Positions 8,083-14,523 of a stretch of 46,799 nt of DNA are shown here, piece by piece (the stretch's first letter is position 1; each line of letters opens with the position of its first letter). This stretch comes from Candidatus Omnitrophota bacterium (GTDB lineage Bacteria > Omnitrophota > Gorgyraeia > Aquiviventales > Aquiviventaceae), in NCBI GenBank assembly GCA_023247275.1, contig JAHFGT010000001.1, positions 70,265 to 117,063 of the forward strand, given 5' to 3'. The translations under genes were made by a program, and so were the position numbers. Below the pieces are notes generated by a model that made no database searches, had not been told where the DNA came from, and worked only from the letters and a program-made list of their open reading frames with translations.

Positions 8083-9422
8083 GGCACAGCGGGCGCCAAC
8101 TGCGGCGCCTGCAGATGATTCACCACCATTTCCACGTTGTGGGCAATATCATCCTGGTGTTGGCCCACGAGTTCTGCGGCCTTGGCACGTAATCGACCAA
8201 CGAGCGCCGGATCTTGTAACAGCCGGCAGAGGCCGTCGGCGAGCGCCTCAGGTGTCGTGACTTGAAGATTCGGCCAGACCGACGTGAGCTCCTGTGTTAG
8301 ATCGCGCCACAGGTTCATGTACGGTCCGAAAAAGACCGGGATCTGATGGATTAAGGGTTCGACGATACTCTGTCCTAAACCGACCACGTTGCGCAGGTAG
8401 GCGCTGCCGCCTAGAAAGGCGGCCGTGGCGATCGCATACAGGTGGCTCAGTTCGCCAAATGTATCAACGATCACCGCTTCGCCGGCCCGGCGCGGGCGCG
8501 AGGCCAATTGCGTCTTGCGAACGGTCGCAACACCGAGCGACGCCACGCTCTGCTCCATCTGCTCGATGTGCGCCGCGTACCGGGGCACCAGGACCAGCTC
8601 AAGCTGCGGCCAGTGCTGCCGGACGGTCAGATACGCTTCACCGACCAATCGCTCTTCGCCAGGATGCAGGCTAGCTCCCAAGAACATTGGATGGTCTGGT
8701 GTCAAGCCCACGCGCTGGTACCAGGCAAGCCGTTGATCCGGCGAGACAGCAATATAGTCAGCGTCAAACTTCATGTTGCCGGTGAGGTGCACCCGGCTGG
8801 GGTCTGCGCCGAATGCGACAAACCCGTCGGCGTCCTCGTCGGTCTTTGCCCCGATCGCATCCAGGATCGCAAACGGCGGATGTTCTATCGTGCGCCGCAG
8901 CATCGGATGTCGATCGAAACCCTTGCTCATCAGCCCGCTCACCAACATCGTGGTGATCCCGCGCCGATGCGCCTGGCAAAACAACACCGGGGAACTGACA
9001 TTTTCCACCGCGATCACCGCGGTCGGCTTGATCGCGTTCAAGGCTCGATTGACCGGCCCTTCACAGTCCCACGGGGAGTCCATCACCGCGTCAACCGACA
9101 AGTGGTTCATCGCAAAATCATACGAGTACCGATTGTTGGTGCAGAGCAGCATCCGAACGGTTGGAACGGCGGCCCGCAGCAGCTTGCAAAACGTCACAGC
9201 CTGTGTGACCTCACCACCTGAAATCGCGTCAATCCATAGGACCGGGCCGCCGGACACCGCCGTCCTGACTTCAGCCGGCACCCATCCCCACCGGCTCCAA
9301 AAATATCGTCGCCAATACGGATCCTGACCGAACACCACGCGCCGGACAAAGGTGATCGGCAGGCTCCCGTAGGCCCGACGAACGTACTCTCGCTGATCTG
9401 AACACCACTGATCCTTTTTCAT
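8076..9422 (-). CDS. GT30 (Kdo-transferase/WaaA-like) glycosyltransferase
   Basis: A 448-residue GT-B protein related to WaaA. LWIDAISGGEV (62-72) aligns with the HAVSVGE catalytic segment of Kdo transferases and keeps the catalytic Glu (E71). Further WaaA-type blocks are TGNMKFD, GASLHPGEE, LVPRYAAH, DTFGELSHLYAIA and FLGGSAYLRNVVG before an EP pair. WaaA uses CMP-Kdo. This protein lies directly downstream of two CMP-sugar synthetase paralogues and is translationally coupled to one (ATGA, 9419-9422), so a CMP-ulosonic acid donor is a reasonable inference. Differences from housekeeping WaaA are HAVSVGE changed to DAISGGE and no obvious N-terminal membrane anchor. It may transfer a different ulosonic acid. 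Confidence 0.8.
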   Translation of the reverse strand: MKKDQWCSDQREYVRRAYGSLPITFVRRVVFGQDPYWRRYFWSRWGWVPAEVRTAVSGGPVLWIDAISGGEVTQAVTFCKLLRAAVPTVRMLLCTNNRYSYDFAMNHLSVDAVMDSPWDCEGPVNRALNAIKPTAVIAVENVSSPVLFCQAHRRGITTMLVSGLMSKGFDRHPMLRRTIEHPPFAILDAIGAKTDEDADGFVAFGADPSRVHLTGNMKFDADYIAVSPDQRLAWYQRVGLTPDHPMFLGASLHPGEERLVGEAYLTVRQHWPQLELVLVPRYAAHIEQMEQSVASLGVATVRKTQLASRPRRAGEAVIVDTFGELSHLYAIATAAFLGGSAYLRNVVGLGQSIVEPLIHQIPVFFGPYMNLWRDLTQELTSVWPNLQVTTPEALADGLCRLLQDPALVGRLRAKAAELVGQHQDDIAHNVEMVVNHLQAPQLAPAVPC

Positions 9423-10093
9423 AGTAAGCGGCGCGCGAGGTCAAGACCAACCTCATCCTGTGTATCGACCAATGCCTGCCACGAGGCCAGCGGCACCACA
9501 CCAACCCGCCTGCCGAGCCGTTCCCCAATACGGACGGTCTCAGCGGTCGTCGCACACACCAACCCACCGATTTCTTTATACAAGGGGGCGCGACCGGTGC
9601 GAGTGTGATGCTCATCGGTCACCGCCTCCAGCTCACCCTGCGGGTTGATCCGCCAGAAATTATGCCGCTCTTCATAGGCGGTAAACACGGTGTCGAGCTC
9701 GCCTTCGCACAGGGTGTCCACGACCCGGTCGATCAACCCATCCTCACGGAACGGGTGAGAGATCTCCAGTCGGACGACGATGTCCGGACGATACTCTTCG
9801 TGCGATTCAAGCCAGGTCAACCCGTGTTGCAGCACCTGCTCAAGCCCAACACCTGCCGCGGCCAGCTCAGGCGGGCGGACAAATGGCGCTTCAGCGCCCA
9901 GCTCGATGGCGAGCTGCCTGATCGACTCGCTATCCGTTGACACGATCACCCGGTGGATCGTTTTCGCCCGCTTCGCCATTTCGATGGTATAGCTAATCAG
10001 CGGCCGGCCGCCCAACATCGGCATGCCGCCGGACTTGACCAGATCGCGCGCACGGACCGGGATGATCGCGACCACCTGTGGCCTGTTAATCAT
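9419..10093 (-). CDS. Degenerate CMP-ulosonate cytidylyltransferase paralogue
   Basis: A 224-residue member of the NeuA/KdsB-like nucleotidyltransferase fold. It is homologous along its length to the next gene upstream: both have VSTD, LGAEAPF or WGAEAPF, an NFWR segment after a hydrophobic strand, and a PLY(K/R)E turn. Its N-terminal signature is lost. Where the paralogue has PARGGSKGLPGKN, this one has PVRARDLVKSGGMPM, removing the Gly-rich loop that holds CTP. The LQPT segment is also changed, to LEIS. It may be a non-catalytic partner of the intact copy or have a different donor. It overlaps that gene by 8 nt and the GT30 gene by 4 nt. The frame is intact, so it is not an obvious pseudogene. 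Confidence 0.75.
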   Translation of the reverse strand: MINRPQVVAIIPVRARDLVKSGGMPMLGGRPLISYTIEMAKRAKTIHRVIVSTDSESIRQLAIELGAEAPFVRPPELAAAGVGLEQVLQHGLTWLESHEEYRPDIVVRLEISHPFREDGLIDRVVDTLCEGELDTVFTAYEERHNFWRINPQGELEAVTDEHHTRTGRAPLYKEIGGLVCATTAETVRIGERLGRRVGVVPLASWQALVDTQDEVGLDLARRLL

Positions 10094-10793
10094 TGATCGT
10101 CCGCTGGCCGTGGGTCAGCACCTGTTCTGCGAGCCAAAAATCGAACTCGGTATGGATATCAATGAACGACGCCTCATCCGTGTTTGGCAAAATGACCACG
10201 CGGTCGCCGATCCGTTGACCGTGTCGGATTACCGAGGCTCGCGTCGCACAGGCCAGCCCGGTATCTTCCCGATACAGCGGCTCGCGGGTCTGGCGCGGAC
10301 CATGCGTGAGATCAGCCGCCAACCGGACATAGCCATGCCCGGTGGTCCGCCAAAAATTCTTGTGTGTCGGGTAGGCGACAAACGCGGTGTCGAGCGTCGA
10401 ATCGTCTAACAGCGCTTGGATCACGCCGTCGATCATCCACCGTTTGCGAAACAGGTCGGTGGGCTGCAGAAACAACACGATGTCGGTCTGATACCGCTCC
10501 TGCGTCTGCAGCCAGTCGATCGCATGGAGCAGCACCGGCTCGGTCGGCGTCAAGTCTTGCGCCAGCTCGGCCGGACGTAGAAACGGTGCTTCAGCGCCCC
10601 ACCGTTTGGCGGTCGCGGCAATCTGTGGATCATCAGTCGAGACCACCACCCGATCCACCTGGCCGCATCCTTTCGCCGCCTCGATCGAATAGGCAATCAG
10701 CGGCTTGCCGACCAATGGTCGGAGATTTTTTCCCGGCAACCCTTTGGATCCGCCGCGAGCCGGAATAATCGCCGCCACATGTGGTCTGCTCAT
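10086..10793 (-). CDS. CMP-ulosonate (acylneuraminate-type) cytidylyltransferase
   Basis: A 235-residue enzyme with an intact signature IPARGGSKGLPGKN (10-23), then VVVSTDD, WGAEAPFLRP, LFLQPTDLFR and the late FIDIHTEFDF block holding metal-binding acidic residues. The family activates sialic-acid-type 2-keto-3-deoxy sugars with CTP to the CMP-sugar. The acid used is unknown. The usual QPTSPLR is QPTDLFR here, so the substrate may be atypical. It overlaps the NeuB-like/GT2 fusion gene by 4 nt and the degenerate paralogue by 8 nt. The three genes look like one functional group. Confidence 0.85.
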   Translation of the reverse strand: MSRPHVAAIIPARGGSKGLPGKNLRPLVGKPLIAYSIEAAKGCGQVDRVVVSTDDPQIAATAKRWGAEAPFLRPAELAQDLTPTEPVLLHAIDWLQTQERYQTDIVLFLQPTDLFRKRWMIDGVIQALLDDSTLDTAFVAYPTHKNFWRTTGHGYVRLAADLTHGPRQTREPLYREDTGLACATRASVIRHGQRIGDRVVILPNTDEASFIDIHTEFDFWLAEQVLTHGQRTIND

Positions 10794-12409
10794 TGTGATA
10801 CGCCAGCCGGTTCGCGCTGCTGGATCAGCTCGATGACTTTCACGACCCGTTTGGCCCTGGCTTCGTTACGCCCCTGGTGGATCCCATGGTAGTGATGCAC
10901 GCTGGCCAACGGTTCATACACGATCCGGTAGCCGTCGGCCAGCACCTGCTTGGCCCAGTCCCGATCTTCGACGCCGTTGAGCGTTTCATCAAACCTGATC
11001 CGTTCCCACACGTCCCGCCGAATGAGGGCGTTCGCATTGTGAAAAAAGTAGTCCTGTCCCCGCTGGATCCGTCGCTCGATCCCGAACGTGGTCCAGAGAT
11101 CCCGCTTGTCGAAATCGTTCGTATCGGGAAGCGGTTCCTGCCGCCCATACACGCCAGCGGTAAACGGCTTCGCGCATTCGGGGACCCGCAGCGCCTCCAG
11201 CCAGCGATCATGCACAGGAATACAGTGCGCTGACAAGCTCACCACCCAGGGATGCGCTTGGCTGGCGGCTTCGATACCGAGGTTGAGCGCTCGCCCAAAG
11301 GTGAACTCCTTGTCACGAATGTGCAGGATTTTGCACCCAGCGCTTGCGGCCACCTCAACAGATCCATCCGTCGACTCGTTATCTACCACAATGATTTCTG
11401 CAGGGGGGCGCCGTTGGTGCTGCAGCGCGGGCAGCGACCGCCGCAGCCAGTCGGCTTCATTCTTGGTCCGAATGACGACGGAGATCTCCAGGGGTTGACC
11501 CCGCGTCGTGGGCCACCAGGGCTGAAGGACTCCGAACGTCATCGGATCACCCGGTTCCCGGGGATACCACAGGGTTCGACGGCCCACCTCTAAGAGTCGG
11601 CCGGCAGTAATCCCGGACAGCGACTTCACCGTTGTCAGATCGCCAAGGCGGAGCACATGTCCTTTGGGAAGCGGCCGAGCCGCAACAAGACTTTCTGTGT
11701 GCGCCGAGACCTCTTCGTCTGGCCATCCGTCCTCTGCCGAGCGTCCGGCGCCATGCAGCGGCTGACGCACAAAACGATCGTGCTCATGCACTTCTTCGAC
11801 CAGCGCGGCAAATTCATCCGGATACAGGCTGCCCTGATGGTCCGGACCACCGACGCTCCGGTTGAGCGTCAGACCCTTCAAAATGACGTCAGCGCCCACC
11901 AACGCGGCATGCAGCGCCCGCCAGGGTTCAGGGTATCGATCAGCATACCCGAGCGAAGCACACAGAGGCTCGAGCCTTTGACGCATCGCGCGCCACCGAC
12001 CAATCGACTCGCCTCGATTGACCCCGATCGTCTGGACATTCGACATGGCTCGCCAGGCCGCTAATGCTGCCTCGTCTGACTCCTCGATCACCAATAACAC
12101 CGGCTTGCCGCGTGACCGGAGATTCTCTCGCAGGCTTGCGACCCTGCTCGACAGATCGCGGATCAGATAGCCGTCGCACTCGGGTTCGTTAGGGACAACA
12201 CCCAACCCAACTTCCAGATAACAGCGTAACCGGTATTGTTGGGCCTGGAGACATAGCTGATTCACCAGGCTCTGATTCAAGTCAGCGGGGACTGTCACCC
12301 CTGTTGCGCCGCAGATGGCCGCCCATTCCATCAGCCGAAGCGCGGAGCGCTGAATCGCTCGTTCATCCGGTGTTAATTCTGCAAGAATTAATCGCTCTAT
12401 TTGCCCCAT
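10790..12409 (-). CDS. Fusion: catalytically degraded NeuB-like domain + SAF + GT2
   Basis: A 539-residue protein with an unusual architecture. Residues about 8-212 follow the NeuB (sialic acid synthase) barrel: LILAEL at the start, RGKPVLL at 100-106, GYADRYP where NeuB has GHSDHT, and LNRSVGGPDHQGSL at 182-195 where NeuB has LDRxxPGPDHxASL. Residues 238-288 are a SAF domain (TESLVAARPLPKG). Residues 308-510 are a GT2 domain (VVIRTKNEADW, VVDNESTDGS, SLSAHCIP). NeuB's EKHFTL, with its active-site His, is LKGLTL here (Gly179), and the N-terminal NHNG-type loop is missing. The NeuB part is therefore probably inactive and may bind the sugar or a partner. The ATG at 12409 overlaps the AroE gene by 13 nt. 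Confidence 0.8.
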   Translation of the reverse strand: MGQIERLILAELTPDERAIQRSALRLMEWAAICGATGVTVPADLNQSLVNQLCLQAQQYRLRCYLEVGLGVVPNEPECDGYLIRDLSSRVASLRENLRSRGKPVLLVIEESDEAALAAWRAMSNVQTIGVNRGESIGRWRAMRQRLEPLCASLGYADRYPEPWRALHAALVGADVILKGLTLNRSVGGPDHQGSLYPDEFAALVEEVHEHDRFVRQPLHGAGRSAEDGWPDEEVSAHTESLVAARPLPKGHVLRLGDLTTVKSLSGITAGRLLEVGRRTLWYPREPGDPMTFGVLQPWWPTTRGQPLEISVVIRTKNEADWLRRSLPALQHQRRPPAEIIVVDNESTDGSVEVAASAGCKILHIRDKEFTFGRALNLGIEAASQAHPWVVSLSAHCIPVHDRWLEALRVPECAKPFTAGVYGRQEPLPDTNDFDKRDLWTTFGIERRIQRGQDYFFHNANALIRRDVWERIRFDETLNGVEDRDWAKQVLADGYRIVYEPLASVHHYHGIHQGRNEARAKRVVKVIELIQQREPAGVSQ

Positions 12410-13512
12410 TCCTCTGCCATGGCCTGGCGCAGCCGGGCCAGTCCCTCAGTGTTGGACAGCCCGCGCTGGGCCAGCCACTCTTTGCACACGTACCGGGCGA
12501 ACGCCTCGACCGCTTGGCGCAGATTCATCTCGCGTCCATTGAGGGTGCGATGACCGCCCCACCGGGCATGGCGCAACAGCACGGTTTCCAGCGGCGCATA
12601 GATGATGTCATAGCACACGGTCGTCCGTGGCAGTCGAGCGCACAACGCTAACGACTGTTGATGATTGCGCTGAATATCCGCGAGCGATTGCCGAAACCAT
12701 GTTTCATACCATGACGGATCCTCGCTCGCCACCGCCGCTGGTAACCCGGTCGGATGCGCCGAGGCCAGCGACGAGTACGGCTCTAAACAGGTGATCCGCC
12801 CGTCCGGCAATTTGCGAATGCCCGCTTGGCCCTTGACGGTGCAATTGATCAGCACGTCCATGGCGCGCAGCCGCCCGGCGATTTCATCCTCGGTAATCGC
12901 GGCCAGCAACCCTGGGCGGGATTCGGACAACCGTTGGACCAAGGTCTGCGCCGTGGCCCGCGATCGATTGGCGATGATGAGCTCGCCTTGGGTCATCTGC
13001 TCCCACAGCGCAAACGCCACGGCTTGCGCCGCGCCACCAGCCCCGATCATCAAGATTCGCGCGGTGCGCAGATCCGCCATCCCGCCGGCCTGGACCAACG
13101 CCTGGACGCCGCCAAGCCCATCGGTGTTGTACCCCAGCAGCCGGCCTTCTGGCGTCCGAACAATCACATTGACCGCGCCGATGCGCGCGGTCAATGGATC
13201 GACCGCATCCAGTAGTGGAATAACCTGCTGCTTGTACGGGACGGTGACACTGCCGCCCAAAAACTGGTCGTTCATCCGCAGCAGCTGCAGCACATCTTTG
13301 AGCCGATCAGCCGGGACATCCAGCGGGATATAGAGGGCCTCCAGCTTCAGCGCTCGGAATGCGGCGTTCCACAATGTCGGGCTCTTTGCGTAGGTGGACG
13401 GCACATCACCGAGGATCGCCGCGATCCGCCGACCTCTCACCGCCTCGCGGTCCAATGGATTGGTGACAAGCTGCTGGAGCTCTTCAACCCACGCTTGCTG
13501 TGCAGTCGCCAT
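12397..13512 (-). CDS. aroE: Shikimate dehydrogenase family protein, altered and extended
   Basis: A 371-residue AroE homologue; the family is usually about 270-290. The NADP loop GAGGAAQAV (157-165), ANRS, catalytic Lys94 (VPYK) and Asp131 (GYNTD) are present. Substrate-side changes are visible: the HSxSP serine pair is YAKSP, so one carboxylate-binding Ser is Ala42, and NVTxPxK is SVTVPYK. About 65 extra residues (230-296) separate INCT from the late DIIYAPLETVLL block, which contains a Trp/Gln-rich stretch. It probably still reduces or oxidises a shikimate-like or related acid, but the substrate is open. The frame is open far upstream; I chose the ATG at 13512 (TAATG overlap with the DAHP synthase stop). 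Confidence 0.8.
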   Translation of the reverse strand: MATAQQAWVEELQQLVTNPLDREAVRGRRIAAILGDVPSTYAKSPTLWNAAFRALKLEALYIPLDVPADRLKDVLQLLRMNDQFLGGSVTVPYKQQVIPLLDAVDPLTARIGAVNVIVRTPEGRLLGYNTDGLGGVQALVQAGGMADLRTARILMIGAGGAAQAVAFALWEQMTQGELIIANRSRATAQTLVQRLSESRPGLLAAITEDEIAGRLRAMDVLINCTVKGQAGIRKLPDGRITCLEPYSSLASAHPTGLPAAVASEDPSWYETWFRQSLADIQRNHQQSLALCARLPRTTVCYDIIYAPLETVLLRHARWGGHRTLNGREMNLRQAVEAFARYVCKEWLAQRGLSNTEGLARLRQAMAEEWGK

Positions 13513-14399
13513 TACGCCGTCACGGTCGCTTCGCGAGCCACCCGTCGATCCACGACCGGCGCCATCGCGCGTAATTGCTGCATCAACTGGTCGAACGCGC
13601 GGTAGTCCAGCGCCTGCAGCGGATCGACCGCGGCCTGCTCGGGCCGCGGATGTACGTCGACCAAGATTCCATCCGCGCCGATGGCCAGCGCGGCCCGCGC
13701 AACCGGCGCGACGTACCGACGACGAAACGTTGAGTGGCTGGGATCCACCAGGATCGGCAAATGACTGAACTCTTGCGCGGCCGGCACGACTTGCAGATCC
13801 ACGATGAACCGAGACGTCGGCACATGCGTGTGCGGGACGGTGATCCCCCGCTCGCACAGCACCACGTTGCTGTTCCCCTCATGTAGGATATACTCGGCGG
13901 CCCCGAGCCAGTCCCGCAAGCTGGCGCCGAAGTGCCGCTTCAGCAAGACCGGCTTGCCGCACCGGCCAGCCTCACGCAAGAGCGGCACATGCTGCATGTT
14001 CCTGGCGCCGATCTGGATCATGTCCGCATACCGGACCACCTGCTGAAACGCGCGCACATCGGTCACCTCAGTTACCACCGGTAGCCCAGACTCGTCGCCG
14101 GCAGTTCTTAGCCAGCGCAGCCCATCCTCCCCGGTCTCGAACATCTTGTCGCTGCGATACGGAAATGTCAGCGGTTTGTACGCGCCACCGCGGAGCACGC
14201 TGGCCCCGGCCGCCTTGACCGCGCGCGCGATCTCGATGATCTGCGGCTCTGACTCGACCGCGCACGGCCCAGCGATTACCGTAAACTGTCCGTCGCCGAT
14301 GTGAGCGCTTCCCACCCCAACCACCGACCGCCGCCCATCGGCACGCGCAGCCGCGAGTGGAATGTTATGCTGCAGATCGTGTTCGCTAATGTCCTTCAT
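13512..14399 (-). CDS. aroF: DAHP synthase family (type I-beta) paralogue
   Basis: A 295-residue barrel of the AroF/KdsA superfamily, which condenses PEP with an aldose phosphate to a 3-deoxy-ulosonate. GPCAVES (44-50), GARNMQ (131-136), LLKR (152-155), DPSHS (219-223) and DVHP (248-251) keep the metal and PEP residues. The aldose-binding motif KPRTS is KPLTF (75-79). LKRG is LKRH, TRNTLDL is TSRFIVDL, and the segment after DPSH differs from ATG. These changes suggest a substrate other than erythrose 4-phosphate. Only about 37 residues precede the barrel, so no regulatory domain is present. The start at 14399 is preceded by GGTGGTGGG supplied by the repeat element. Confidence 0.85.
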   Translation of the reverse strand: MKDISEHDLQHNIPLAAARADGRRSVVGVGSAHIGDGQFTVIAGPCAVESEPQIIEIARAVKAAGASVLRGGAYKPLTFPYRSDKMFETGEDGLRWLRTAGDESGLPVVTEVTDVRAFQQVVRYADMIQIGARNMQHVPLLREAGRCGKPVLLKRHFGASLRDWLGAAEYILHEGNSNVVLCERGITVPHTHVPTSRFIVDLQVVPAAQEFSHLPILVDPSHSTFRRRYVAPVARAALAIGADGILVDVHPRPEQAAVDPLQALDYRAFDQLMQQLRAMAPVVDRRVAREATVTA

Positions 14400-14523
14400 C
14401 CCACCACCTGCTGGCTGGCCAACGGCCAGCCGCTGGCCTTGAGGAACGCGTGACCGGCCAGCGGCCGTTTCGCCGGCCTGAGTTTCAATGCCATCGTGCG
14501 GCGAAACCCAGCAGGTGGTGGGA
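14400..14523 (-). repeat. Inverted-repeat element A between asnB and the DAHP synthase gene
   Basis: The whole 124-base gap is a nested inverted repeat. Perfect 17-bp outer arms lie at 14398-14414 and 14508-14524, reaching into the start codon on one side and the preceding stop codon on the other. Inside are an 8-bp stem (14468-14475 with 14499-14506) and a stem of two 7-bp halves with a 4-base bulge (14421-14438 with 14456-14469). The arms match those of elements B and C. There is no T-run, so it is not a plain intrinsic terminator. Its end supplies AGGTGGTGGG as the likely ribosome binding site of the next gene. Confidence 0.8.

Noticed and set aside
8442..9221. Long open frame on the plus strand (259 codons), and similar ones at 29972-31126, 33476-34360 and 43895-44932
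   Set aside because: They lie antisense to strongly supported genes and have Arg/His/Gln/Pro-rich products with no recognisable motif. High GC makes long shadow frames common.
12397..14399. AroE and DAHP synthase as ordinary housekeeping genes that happen to lie here
   Set aside because: Position inside overlapping glycan genes and several changed substrate-pocket motifs argue against it, although only a genome-wide check can exclude it.
14400..14523. Element A as an integron attC site or CRISPR repeat
   Set aside because: No integrase, no RYYYAAC/GTTRRRY core sites, and no series of direct repeats with spacers. Only one copy of this inner sequence is present.
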